From positions 62,001 through 126,000 of the forward strand of contig WTXG01000090.1 in assembly GCA_022496185.1 (NCBI GenBank): a stretch of 64,000 bases of DNA. Reading direction: 5' to 3'. The notes beneath the pieces were generated by a model. The model made no database searches. It had not been told where the DNA came from and worked only from the letters and a program-made list of their open reading frames with translations. Positions 47,132-58,800 of this stretch are shown piece by piece. The translations under genes were made by a program, and so were the position numbers. Source of the DNA: Multifurca ochricompacta. Its lineage: Eukaryota; Basidiomycota; Agaricomycetes; Russulales; Russulaceae. Within the stretch, counting starts at the first letter, position 1. Every line of letters starts with the position of its first letter.

Positions 47132-47823
47132 TTATTCTTCTGGGATATCAATAGGACAATACGGGACATGATCTTTACAGTGCATTAATTTAATGAAGAC
47201 AACATCAGAAAGGTCAGATAAGGTTATATGTATCCAACCAGAGCAGTCAAAGGTTTCCATTGATTCTTTATTCCGATTTTTGACACCTTCTTGGTGGCTC
47301 TTTGATGGGGCATGCTGCCGATTGGTATTTTGGGCACAATTGTATGTGTAACGTGTTGATGTGCCCACAGATCGTTTGTGGTCATATTTACTCTGGTAAC
47401 TGATATGAAGAGATTCATAATTTTGTAATGAAAAAAAGGAAGTGTTATGCACAGGAACCGATAACTCATCACTTCCCACATCAGACTGACAATGGCATCT
47501 GCCCGCTCCCTCCTATCAGGGTAACCCACTAGATCCTTGATATTCACATTTGCTTTGACCTCTATCACATCTTTCTGCCTTCCCAGGAAAGTCAAAAATT
47601 CATTTAGTGGCAAAACAGATAAGCTTTCATCTGATGCATCCTGATCCCCATTGGTTTCAGGGTTCTGAACCTTCTCCAAGTTCTTCTTGGCCTGTCTATT
47701 GCGTTTTGTCTTTATCGTGCAGAGAGAACATGTTGCGGTATGTGTTGAAGTATTTGCCTTCAGTGGAAATTGTTCAAGACCTAGGGACTTCTTGCATTTT
47801 GAGCACTTCTTTGACTCCATCAT
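47132..47823 (-). CDS. Zinc-motif protein of the TIR element, copy 2, 212 aa
   Basis: Same two-exon model as at 23,865; the span is identical (692 nt) and frames agree. Starts MMESKKCSKCKKSLGLEQF and ends PYCPIDIPEE. Substitutions relative to copy 1 are few (e.g. KLMHCKDH for KLTHCKDH). The donor here reads GTGCAT rather than GTGCGT. The function is inferred only weakly (transposase DNA-binding module). Confidence 0.55.
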
Positions 47824-47908
47824 TTCCAGACAGTTATGAGGTGGGCTCAGGAGAAGTGAGGCGCGTTACATATCAGTTGTCTCTGTATGTACATCACGTG
47901 ATGCGTCA

Positions 47909-48823
47909 GGTAAGGATAGCTAGTGCTCTCTTCCTTTGCCCCGTTACGGCCCGTCCTGCGTTCAACCGCTCACCTCTGTCTTCACCGCTCTTCACAGTCA
48001 CCCTTGTGTCTTCAATCGTCAAAGGATGTTATGCCACTCAAAGTTGAAGGATGGATATTGTCGTGTGTCATGAACCTATTCTTGTTTACTTCTTTTCATA
48101 TCCCTTTCATCTTCACACCCATGCGGCGCGTCCCTTCTTTTACATTACACTCCCTACATACTGGACTTGGATTTGGGCTTATTCCATACTGACATCATGT
48201 ATATAAAAGACGAGTATTTCATCCATGAAATACTAGACTAGTTCTTGGTTCTTACCTCTATGCTTTATTACGTGTCATAGCCTTCGAAAGTAGCAAACAC
48301 TCCACTAAGCCTCAAGAAGTTTTCAACGTATTCGACGTATTCGACGTTTCAACAGCATTCGATGTACGGCCTCATCGACCCATTCAATATTATGACGTTA
48401 TCGAACCAACAAACCCAAACCCTTGCCCTTTACTCTTTCTCTCTTCCTTCTCCCGCGGAATCTCTCTCCGCTCCGAACTCACACGGTCTCACGATCATAC
48501 ATTGGTGGGTCATTTGCTACTTTTGAAGGCTGTGGCATGCAACGAGACAAAAAGGTAAGAAAGAAGGAACCCGCTTCATGGGTGTGGGGTGGTTGAACGA
48601 GCGGGAAGGCAGGACAGGCCAGAACATGCAGACGCAGAAGATTTCGGGCCCAGAGCCCAAGCTATTCAACGGGACTGATATATTATCTACATTCGTGCCT
48701 AGCCTCAACACAGTCTCTGGAAGATAAACGGTACCGAAACATACACATAACCACAGACGTCACGTCACCAAAACGTCCTCAAACTATTACCAACGTGGTA
48801 GCTGGATGATGCCAAGAGCTTGT
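47909..48823. other. Intergenic between TIR element copy 2 and D2
   Basis: Copy of 24,642-25,547 with small indels, one of which breaks the plus-strand ORF present in the first copy. No gene. Confidence 0.5.
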
Positions 48824-51570
48824 TCAACGGTTAGCATCATTGGGAAATGGCACTGTATCAAAGGAGCGGCGTGAAGGAATGAAGCTTGACGACGCCGGTC
48901 CGGGTGAATGGTGGGTGGCTTCTACAGGAATAGGAAGGCTCTGGCCCGAAAGATTCCTAAATCTTCGGAGCACTGCACAACTTTGTGCAACTTGGCGAGC
49001 AGCAACTGGAAAGGGGTCAATAGGAGAGGGTGTCCGTCTGGGCGGCGTGCGGTCATCTTGGGACATTGAAAATGCTGAGGACAACCGCCAGTCCGCGTGC
49101 GGTGCACTGTTGAGGGCTGGAATCAGGGCTGGAGTTAATGGAGTACCAGGAGGTACCGCAGAAGGAGGGGGGATGGTTGATTCCTCATTGTCCTTTCCAG
49201 CCAAAGGGAAGGCTAACGAAGAAGTTGGCTGAGTAGAATTAGAGGTGGAGTTGGCCGTAGACGAAGTAGAAGACGCATCAGTGGTGTTTTGCGTTGGATC
49301 AGTGAGGGCTGATGACGACGAAGTACCGGAAATATGGTTGCTTTCAATGTTGACAGGGGTGACCAAAGGTTTATTTACCGATAGAAACTTTTGCGGTGCG
49401 GGAGGCATGTCAACATGTGATGGCTCGTCTGATGGGTGTGTGATGATATAACTTGGGATCGGCGCGGGTGGGAAGAGTACATCGTGTCTGGTTCGGGTAT
49501 TCATGGAGGCGTCACGGCGTATAGTAGCGGAAAGATGAGCCATCGACCTTGTTGCGCTGCCGATCAGCTGATGAACGTGGGGGTTCGTCGTGTACGGGTG
49601 ATGACCTGGGATATTGCACAGCGGGTACAAGGACTGGGAGGTGAGGGGTGAAGGAGTATTTTGCGAATCATTGGTGTCTCGATGTAAACCTATGTAAATA
49701 TGGTGGAGGTGCTTGAGGATAAGGTTGAAATTTGACTTAAGTCGGTTGTCTGTTCCATTCTTCATTTCGAGGATGATTTTATTCCACAAGGCACAGAAGC
49801 CGTGCTGTAGTCCAGGAAGGGTATGTTGGACATTAAATTTCGAAACTAGTTCAAGTGTCTTCCCCGCAACTTCGATGATACCAAGCCAACTGTGCTGAGA
49901 TTGGGCAAGGAAGATGTACCGGATAATCCAGATCATGTTAGCGAGTAACACACTATCTCCAAGTGCAAGATCGTTCCGAAGGACTGTTTCCGACACGCCT
50001 AGTTGGCTGGTGACCAGTTCGAACCAACGGTCGTCGTGTTCTTTAACTGTTGCTATGATGATGGATGACATGCATCGCGAAATATAAACCGCGAATGGAT
50101 CGCGATGATGTACCCTCTTAAGAACAAGCCCGAATTCAACATGACCCAAGAGTTCATACCACTCCCCGTAAAGAACACGCCGGAAGATCTGCCACTTAAT
50201 GGGAAGATGCGCCTCGTCAATTGTCTTCCTGCAGATGATGACGCGCCGTTGCTTCACTGATTCGGAGACCACGTTTGATGCCAAGGTCCGATGAATCAGT
50301 CCGATTAAAGCTTCTGATAACCTCTCCTCGTTTGGCTCGATGAAGCAGCGTATGGGATCCTTGACCATTTTTGAGCTACAGAAGCCAGGGACGCCCGCGA
50401 AGAATCGCTCCAATTCGTGGTCTTCGTCCAGGGTCTCGAATGCCCACATCAAAGCGCGACCATCAATCTCCGATGATAGCTCCCTAGCAGCTTCTTCGGC
50501 TGTTTTCTCAATACCAAGTGATAGAAAATCACGATAGCGTTTCCCCAACTTATTGACGTGGCGCAAGGTTGTAGAGCTGACGCATGAGAACCATGAAATA
50601 ACTTTGAAGAGCACGAGTAGTATGCCCGTAACAAGGAACCAGGCTGATCTTGAAAGCGGGGCATAATACGGACTGTCGTGCCGAAATATAGGCATGACAG
50701 TGATGCATATGTATACGGCAATGCAAAGCCCGACCCACCAAACCACGATGGTAAAGGCAGTGTGGTTGATATTAAACAGGAACACCAGGAGGCCTGCGAA
50801 GAAGAGGAAAAGGGAAACGTGTACGAGGGTTGGTAATGCATCAACTGCCAACGGAAGGTGTAGTTTCTCGACACCTTCCGCAAAGAATGCACGGATCCGA
50901 GCTCGCTTGTGTGGACCGTATCGTGGCTGTGTGATCTTCGTATATCGACGGGCCCACTGCTGTAGAAATGTAGCCAGCAAAGCACAGGTAATGCTAATGG
51001 CCAGGCTGAGAAACCAAAGTGAATTAACCCAGACAGCCCAATTTGGGGGAGAAAAGGAAGTGGATGGGTTGGAAAGGGAAGAGGAAATGGTGACATTAGA
51101 ACCATTGGCATTGGCAACAAGCTGATAAATATTTGCGAGATAAAATGCGGAGGTGTCCTGTGGGTTCGGTCGAATGTCCTGGATTGAGATTGCTAACAAA
51201 GCCGCAACGGCGGCCGAGAATAGACCAGTCTGAAAATGTGTTTGAATTCAATTTTAAATTGTGGACTATTGGTACTCACGAATACTAGGATGCCATCCGC
51301 ATCTGCTTTCCAGCTCTCAGCTAGCTTCCTGTCTTCCTCCTCTGCTATCCCCAAATACATGGTGAAGAGAGGCCCTGATCCATCTATGAAGTCTGACTCT
51401 CCGCGCGATGCCGCATTTTGTGCAGGTCGAGGTGGGTAGCCTATAATAGTGTGTCAACGCGGCGAAAATACAGTAAACTAGGGGGAAAATACAGAACCTG
51501 TGTCAATCTCCTCCTCGGCTGGTATACCCACAGTATTGACAGGCTCGTAAGCGTAAGCGACTTGATTCAT
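48824..51570 (-). CDS. DUF6535 membrane protein, group D copy 2 (D2), 879 aa, intact
   Basis: Exons 51498..51570, 51280..51440 and 48824..51229; same intron positions as D1. Same length as D1, but with a patch of clustered differences: after CFIEPN the sequence reads EERLSEALIGLIHRTLASN and then IICRKTIDEAHLPIKWQIF, where D1 has KERFLKGLIGLIDRTLASN and ITCLKTSGVGLLPLERQTF. The rest is almost unchanged. Such a patch suggests gene conversion or local selection. Membrane domain, LDEDHELERFFAGVPGF, and the Ser/Thr/Pro-rich tail are as in D1. Confidence 0.9.
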
Positions 51571-53728
51571 GAAATAACTAACGTATGAAAGTCAGAGGGA
51601 AAGTTGACGTTGAAGGGTCCTTTGCCTCCACTCAGAGAGGGTTGCAGCTGCCGCATTGAAAACATGAGGCAGACATGTCCTTAGACCTAGCCCTCAGTCA
51701 TCAGTCGGAAGCCATAGAAATTATGACGTTGCGTCAACCTGCTGACCATGCTTCCATCACTTCACCGCTACAGGCCTTACTGGTGTTTCTCGTTTCCCAT
51801 TCTACCGTTCCCTGACCAATTCACTTACCTCTTCACAGTGGCCACTGACATGCTTCCACCATCTTGGGAAAAGCATTAAAAACCTAGGTATTCTCTTCTT
51901 GCCTTCTCTTCATCCAGGATATTGTTTGCTACTATTATCCATACGGGTACCACGCACGGCATGTCGGCACAATCTTGTGGATAGACGAAAACAGGTCAAG
52001 GGATTAGGCTTCATGGGGTAGTAGTTTTCTAGGAAAAGCTCCTTCTGACTAGCACGCCTCACTGGCCGTATATGCATGAATTGGTTGGCGTTTGGCGTTG
52101 ACCGTAATGGCGCCTTGTATAGGGTTGCGGAAAATATTCGAGGCCGATATTTTACTGGTAATTTACAGAGGGTCTGATGGGAAGGTGGTAATTTACTGTA
52201 ATTTACCGTAAAAAATTCCACGTGATACTTTCACGTGATGTTTTCAATATAATTCCATTTCCATCGAGAAGTCGTTGTCTAGGGGCTCTCCGAGAGCTTC
52301 TGGAGGGTTAGGAGCAGCCACAGAAATGTCACCTGATGGTTCATCAGAAAGAGCTGCTGCAAGACACTGAGATGACAGATTGTGAGACCTCAAGAGAAAG
52401 TTCAGGACGGAATGTCTCAAGATTCGGCTCATCCAACCAACTATCATCCTCATCATAATCCGAATTCTCATCCAGTTTGCCATCTGACTTCGAAAAGAAC
52501 CTGTTCTTGAGTCAAAACTGAAGTGCAAGCTACAGAAATACTGTCCTTAAATACTGTAAAGAGCATGCTGCGCTATAGTCATAAGGATTGTATCTTAATC
52601 ATAATAAATGAGTGGAATGTTAGTAATATATTACAATGCACCGGCAACACCGGTCACCTCTGATCCGGTCCGGCTTACCCCGATCCGTTCCCGGCTCAAC
52701 AGCTCACTTGTATATTTAGTTTAGTTGAATTTTTGAACTCATATATTAGTCACGTGGGCACGTGACCTGGTGGTAAATTACTATTCCCATTGCGACCCAG
52801 TAAATTACCAGTAAATTACCGGTAAATTACCGGTAAATAATGGGTTCGTAAAAAAGTACCCCTTTTTTCCGCAACCCTAGCCTTGTAACGTAGTGGTAGC
52901 GCTAATGTCGCATGTTAGCTAAAAGTCATGTGACCGCGATGCTCCCACGCTGACATTTCCAAAAAAAGGGGTCGGTTTAAATAAATAAATAAATAAATAA
53001 AAGCGAGCTGGACAGGCAGTCCATAAAGAAGGTCATGGCGTAACACGTTGCGATTCTGAGGAGCGACAGACGGCTATGACTCTGTTGCGTGTCACTGCTG
53101 TCCCCGTCACTCTATGTAAAAGACAACGTTGCAAAGTAAGCGTAAGAAACCTGCTTCGCTCACCCTAGACCAGTTTCTATTTGATATGGACCTCACGTGA
53201 TGGCCTTAAAAATGAACTTCGGTCTACCCGCACACTCGCTTCTTTAACTTAACTCACATGGAGGTACCCGCACTACACCAGCATGCACCTCTAGCGGCTG
53301 CCAAGAAGGTAAAATATAAAGGGGTTGTAAGAAAGACACTCGTGCCACGCGCGGAAAACGCATCAAACTCGCCCATCCGTCGGCCATCCGACGTCTAAAC
53401 TTCAGACTTATCACCACCCAATGTGTCCAAGGCGCGACAGCACGTTCCCAAACTAGTGACTTCCACTAATCTCCAAAAACTATCCCTTTTAGGCGACTTT
53501 AATTTTATTCCACATGAGCTACACAAATCGTGGTAAGCTAGTTGTTATGGAGATGAGTGGGGATATCTATCAGCGTCTTGGGGGGACAATCCAGCATGAC
53601 CAAAAAGTTGCGAGGAATCTATAGCTATGTCAGTAGACGGTAACACAGACTGGGCTGGATGTGAGAGAAGCCTGGTTGCGAAGCTGAGCCTCCGAGCATT
53701 CCTGTCTGCTTCAATTTGCTATAGCATT
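51571..53728. other. Intergenic D2-E with a hAT-type insertion
   Basis: Equivalent of 28,295-29,637 plus the transposon at 52,120-52,879. No cellular gene. Confidence 0.6.
52120..52879 (-). mobile_element. hAT-type non-autonomous element, family 1, copy 3 (760 bp)
   Basis: Ends TAGGGTTGCGG and CCGCAACCCTA; 8-bp target duplication GCCTTGTA (52112..52119 and 52880..52887). The empty site is at about 28,843. A minus-strand ORF (52,244-52,528) holds the same C-terminal peptide (SVAAPNPPEALGEPLD), but the middle is altered by a short deletion near 52,380. It shares the LTR-like internal segment with copy 2. Confidence 0.9.
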
Positions 53729-56350
53729 TCAGGCCGAATCAGGGTCCGCAATAGACGTTGCCGACCGAGCGGCGACAGAAAAAACTGGAGCTGAGGTCGT
53801 AGAAGAAAGAGATAACTGTCCAAAAGGCGTAAGATCATATTGGGGCACAGGAAAGGCTGACAACTGTGGGTGAGCAGGGAGTATACCAGTGTGCACCGGA
53901 ACCGGGAAAGATGGGGCGGGGGCATCAAGTGCCGTGGACTGAGATATGCAGTCGGACGTAGGCAAGACGGCGCCAGTAGTGTTTTTCGCTATGCCAACCA
54001 CAGCAGCCTCAGAGACGACAGAAGGTGTTGATTCCAGTAGAGAGACAGGAAGATGATTCACGATAGTAACATGCGAAGGTATGGCCGTTTGAGTATACGA
54101 TTGTGGGCTGGTGGACACACCATCAGATAAGACCACATGGGAGTTTGAGGCGTTTTCGAGTGGCCGTGCCTGTGGAATACTTAGGCTTGGGCTCGCCAAA
54201 AACGAGAATAGCGCATCAGGTCGAGTAGAAGAGGGATCTGCGGTCGGGGGGGTGGCGTCATGTTTAAGGATAGATGAAGCATCCGCGGGAACAGGAACTG
54301 TGGCTTCAGATGAACCGACCACCACCGGAATACTGGATGTCACTTTATGGCGATGACTTTCAATATCGCACAAAGGATATGACAATGGCAATTCCAATGC
54401 GAGATCATCAATATCAGTCGAAGCAGAGAACGCCGTCGGAGCAGCGTCGGTGCCTTCGTGCAAGTCGATGTAGGCATTGCGAATGTGTCTCAGAGAGAGT
54501 GTGGAAATGGATTGAATGCGATAATTCTGAGTATTTCGGGCCAAAAGGACGACTTCGTTCCACAAGGCGCAGAAGTCATGCTGCAGTTCGGGTAGAGTAT
54601 GTTTCATGTCAAATTTGGAAACAGATTCGAGAGTCCTTGATCGCGAACCAGCACTGTGGGTCCACCCATGCTTAGAATAAGCATGAATCAATTGCCGAAC
54701 AATGTAGGTGCAGTTGGCAAGTAGTAGACTATCGCCATGAGCAAGGAAATTCCGGATAACTGATCCTGAGACCCCCAGCTGGCCAGTAGCAAGGTCGAAC
54801 CAGCGGTCGTCGCGTTCTTGTACCCTCGCTATAATGATAGCACATGCGCACTGCGCATAACAGGCTGAAAGAGGGTCACTCTGGTTAGCCCTCTTTCTCA
54901 GAAAGAGTCCGAATTCAAGGGAGCTCAGGAGTCCATCCCATTCTTCAGTAAAGACACGTCTGAAGATTTGCGGATTTAAAGGAAAGGATGCTGCGTCCAT
55001 TGCCTTCACGCAGATGACACTTCGCCGTTGCTTCACCGACTTCGGGACCAAATTGGATGACGAAGTACGATCCATCAACCCAATCAAGGCCCACAGTAGC
55101 TTATCCTGGTTTGGTTTGATAATTGTGCCAAGGGGGTCATTAATCACTGTTGAGCTACAGAAGCCAGGGATGCTCGAAAAGAATCGTTCCAGTTCATGGT
55201 CTTCATCCAGGGATTCGAAAGTCCACATTAAAGCGCGATTGTCAATCTCTGATGATGGCTTCCGAGCAGTCGCTTCGACTACCTTCGCCATACCCTGTAA
55301 GAACCATTTCTGGTAACGTTTCCTCAGGTCTCCAAAATAGTGCACGGATCCATTTCCGAAGGAAGGAGAATGATGGAGAATTCGGAAAAGGACGGACAGT
55401 ACTCCAGTCACAAGGAGCCAGGCAGACGTCGAAAGTGGGGCATAGTAGGGGCTGTCATGCCGGAAAATTGGCATGAACGTGACGGATGCATACATGGCTA
55501 CGCAAATCCCGACCCAACAAATCACAACGCTGAAGATCGTGTGATTGATATTGAATAAGAATATAAGGAGGCCGGAAAAAACAGAAATAGGGAAACATGG
55601 AGGAGTGTCGGCAACGCTTCAACAGCCCATGGAAGGTGTAGTTTCTCAACACCTTCTGCAAAGAATGCACGGATCCGAGCTCGCTTGTGTGGACTGTACC
55701 GCGGTTGTGTAATCTTGATATATCGACGGGCCCATTGCTGCAATAACGTTGCTAGCAGAGCACAGGTAATGCTAATGGCCAGGCTGAGAAACCAAAGTGA
55801 ATTAACCCAGACAGCCCAATTTGGGGGAGAAAAGGAGGAGGATGGGTTGGAGAGGGTAGATGGAATGGAGATATGAGAACCATTGGCATTGGCAAGGAGC
55901 TGATAGATATTTGCGAGATAAAATGCGGAGGTGTCCTGTGGGTTCGGTCGAATGTCCTGGACTGAGACTGCTAACAAAGCTGCGACGGCGGCCGAGAACA
56001 AACCAGTCTACGGTCTTCAAAGTTGACGCACAGGCCATTTGAGAGTAGCGTTGGGACTCACGAAGACAAGGATCCCATCAGCATCCGCTTTCCAGCTCTC
56101 GGCTAGCTTCTTGTCCTCTTCTCCCGTCATTTCCACATACATGGAGAAAAGAGGTCCTGATCCGTCTACATAATTTGACTCTTCCTGTTGTACCCGGTTC
56201 GGCGCTGGCTGAGGTGGGTAAAGGTGATCATCTATTGACATTTAAGCGAAACGACCAGAAGATACGACTGATTAGGTTGAAGTTACCTGTGCCAATCCCC
56301 TCCCCGGGTGTATCTCCTAAATTAATGGCCTCTTGATGAATTTGAGACAT
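53729..56350 (-). pseudogene. DUF6535 membrane protein, group E, 1-nt deletion in exon 3
   Basis: Exons 56287..56350, 56062..56231 and 53729..56007. Exon 1 starts MSQIHQEAINLGD; exon 2 has NYVDGSGPLFSMYVEMTGEEDKK and ends ADADGILVF. Exon 3 is 2,279 nt, one short of a codon multiple: in the third membrane segment LFLFFAG is read LFLFFPAS because a base is missing beside an A-run near 55,575. Downstream the frame is open for ~598 codons, with LDEDHELERFFSSIPGF, RDDRWFDLATGQLGV, PELQHDFCALWN, PTAFSAST and a Ser/Thr/Pro-rich tail. Only one lesion is visible, so recent inactivation or a homopolymer error are both possible. Confidence 0.75.
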
Positions 56351-57220
56351 TGAAGTACAAGAATGTCGTTCGTGAAGCAGAGTTGTTGAGCGCCCGCCCC
56401 CACCATACCATGGCACGTGCGACCTTAGAGTGAGAAGCGAGAGCGACGCAAAGGTTTATGAGTAAGTGTGCGGGTTCCAGGCCAGCCAGTCACTCACACT
56501 CGCAGCCTCAGCACTTATGTCACTTTCTCACTGAGCATTCCATCTTAGATTGTTTCCTTGGTCTGATGTTAATATTTACTAGTTGTGCGGGTGCGCCAAA
56601 GTCATGTTAGCACCTATACCAGTACCAGTACCAATGCAATTCGCCCCCAGCACATTGTGACGCATCACGTGATGTACATACAGAGACAAACAATATCTGA
56701 AGCGTTACATGAGGTTTCCACTGTCAAACACCGAAAACTGTGTTGTTGAATTTGCCGATGTTTACTTTCCACGTGGTGCATCGCATCATAATGTGCTGGG
56801 TGAATAGCATTTAGTCGCCTCCCACACGTCAACCCCTGGCGGCGTAATAAATTGTTAATTGATTGTCGAAACTAAAGGACGTACTCGGAACCGCCCGGGT
56901 TGCGGCGATGGTTTAGAGCTGGCACCTACTTTCCTTTCTCGGGTGGCGGTGTTGACTTGCCCTTCTTTCTTGAAAAGCACCACGCGCGGCTTATCGAAAT
57001 TTTAAACCTGGCACATGAACCGTACTGCATGCATGATGGCTTGCCAGATACAAGATCAATCTCGAGCTGAAGATGCAAGGTGAACGAGGCAAGTGGGGTG
57101 GTGGTAGGCCAGGAATGTGAAGTGGTAGTTAGCACAGCAATGTGGTGGCCAAATTTTGCCCACGACCAGCACACCCCTCACGCACCGCAACAAACCTGTG
57201 ATGAGCCACGCACACTCCGA
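56351..57220. other. Intergenic, start of a ~1.5-kb tandem duplication
   Basis: 5' region of E, then a repeated block: GATTGTTTCCTTGGTCTGATG at about 56,545 recurs at about 57,935. At about 56,655 is an isolated copy of the TIR element end (CACATTGTGACGCATCAC..). No gene called here. Confidence 0.5.
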
Positions 57221-57228
57221 TATATAAG
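57221..57228 (+). promoter_or_regulatory. TATA box of small gene copy 1
   Basis: TATATAAG, about 55-62 nt before the proposed ATG at 57,283; kept in the second copy at 58,739. A short upstream ORF (MGRLQYVYG.., starting 57,267) lies between. Confidence 0.5.
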
Positions 57229-57282
57229 GACATTCTCACTGCCCTTATTCTACCTTAATCACACCTATGGGCAGGCTCCAGT

Positions 57283-57599
57283 ATGTCTATGGTCTCCGCG
57301 GGCTCTCTTATTGAAGCCAGGTCGAGCTGACAGGTCCCTCATCCAACATAGATCTCCTCCCAACAGTCGATCCCAAACCGTCCGTCAACGGCCCTCTCCA
57401 CGTCCCATTATCAACACAGCGGTCGGTCACGTATTCTCCAAATCAAAGCGGAAAACGAGAGATGATGTCTCCAACGGGCGGAACACGAGACAGAGGGATC
57501 AACGTATGTGCTTATTTTATACAGAACAGAACGAGAAGTAATGGGCTTGCTTTTGTAGCAGGTCATGTTGACCAACAGGTGCCAGTCATGGGAGGTTAG
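57283..57599 (+). CDS. Small Lys/Arg-rich protein, copy 1 (predicted, 70 aa)
   Basis: Proposed exons 57283..57320, 57367..57503 and 57562..57599, introns of 46 and 58 nt with GT-AG ends, total 71 codons with stop. The product starts MSMVSAGSLIEAS, has a basic stretch FSKSKRKTRDDVSNG that could be a nuclear signal, and ends VDQQVPVMGG. Support: a diverged tandem copy at 58,801 keeps the start, both introns and the frame, although its first intron differs in length and its exon 2 is longer by 9 nt. I recognise no family. Weak points: a short out-of-frame upstream ATG, and no domain. It could be the 5' part of a larger lost gene. Confidence 0.4.
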
Positions 57600-58738
57600 C
57601 ATTAGCACGGCACATAAAAATTACAACATTACAACGCGCATAGCTATGCAGTAGTCATTCGCCTGTGTGCTCTTCTGGCAACTCTTCTACCAAAATCTTC
57701 ATGACACATGGGTGATGGACAGGAACGAATGATATGCGAAAAATATGCAAGCTCGACCCCGAGTCGAACACGATAACCCCAAATTGGGTAGGTTCAATGA
57801 CTGAGATTGAGATTTGAGAGTAACGCGAAAGGGGTGATAATCATAAGGATGGCTCGGGCATTCCTGGTCAAGTGGTCAAGTCAAACTCATCATTCCTCTC
57901 GTTTTGTTACAATTCCTGAATTAGAGCACTTATGATTGTTTCCTTGGTCTGATGTTAATTGTAGAACAGACTATTTACTAGTTGTGCGGGTGCGCCGAAT
58001 CATATTAGCACCTATACTATATTGTCACTCTTTATAGGACTGAGGACTGATCTGGTCGTGCGCGGGCTTACTGAGGCGAGACGTTCATTTACTCTCAATT
58101 CTCATGCTTACTGAGATTGGTGCAGACTTGCATCCGTTCCGTGCCCAATATTTACCTAATTAACTTACTATGAGTCATGGGGGGAAGGTTAGAGGGTCGT
58201 AACCACCTCTTGCAAGGGTTCGGTTTATGAGAGATAGTCGGCGAGCAGACTCTGAACCGCCTGAATCGGTCAGGATGTGAAGATGTGAAGATCACCACAC
58301 AAAAAGGTCTGTCGAGATGCACTCGCGAGGCGCCTCCTACACGTCAACCCCTGGCGGTGTAATGAACTGTCGATTGTCGAAACTAAAGGACGTACTCGGA
58401 GTCGCCCAGGTTGCGGCGATAATTTAGAGCTGGCACCTACTTTCCTTTCTCAGGTGGCGGCGTTGACTTACCCTTCTTTCTTGAAAAGCACCACGCACGG
58501 CTTATCAAAATTTTTGAAAAAAAAAAAAAAAACCTGGGACATGAACCGTACTGCATGCATGATGGCTTACCAGAAACAAGAATATCAATCTCGAGCTGAA
58601 GATGCAAGGTGAACGAGGGAAGTGGGGTGGGGGTGGGTCAGGAATGTGAGGTGGTAGTTTGCACAGCAATGCGGTGGCGCACAACTAGCACAGCTCTCGC
58701 GCACCGCAACATCCCTGTGCTCCCCGCGTATCACCCGA
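57600..58738. other. Intergenic between the two small genes
   Basis: Includes 57,647-57,822, which reappears inverted at about 59,200-59,358, and from about 57,935 the second copy of the 1.5-kb block. A-run at about 58,517-58,532. No gene seen. Confidence 0.5.
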
Positions 58739-58746
58739 TATATAAG
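58739..58746 (+). promoter_or_regulatory. TATA box of small gene copy 2
   Basis: TATATAAG at the same distance from its ATG (58,801) as in copy 1. Confidence 0.5.
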
Positions 58747-58800
58747 GACATTCTCACTACCCTTATTCTGCCTTAATCACACCTATGGGCAAGCCCCAGT

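Larger units (their letters stand above)
46144..47908. mobile_element. TIR element carrying a zinc-motif gene (copy 2), with a LINE inserted
   Basis: Same element as at 22,783-24,641, here with an undivided left terminal repeat (TGACGCATCAC at 46,144) and its inverted partner ending at 47,908. A 5'-truncated LINE interrupts it at 46,398-46,886. The internal gene is intact. Confidence 0.6.
32507..53830. repeat. Segmental duplication unit II (A3-B3-C4-A'2-TIR element-D2-E)
   Basis: Partner of unit I. It keeps the full E gene that unit I has lost, and has its own insertions (hAT-type at 35,020 and 52,120, solo LTR at 40,663, LINE at 46,398). Confidence 0.9.
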
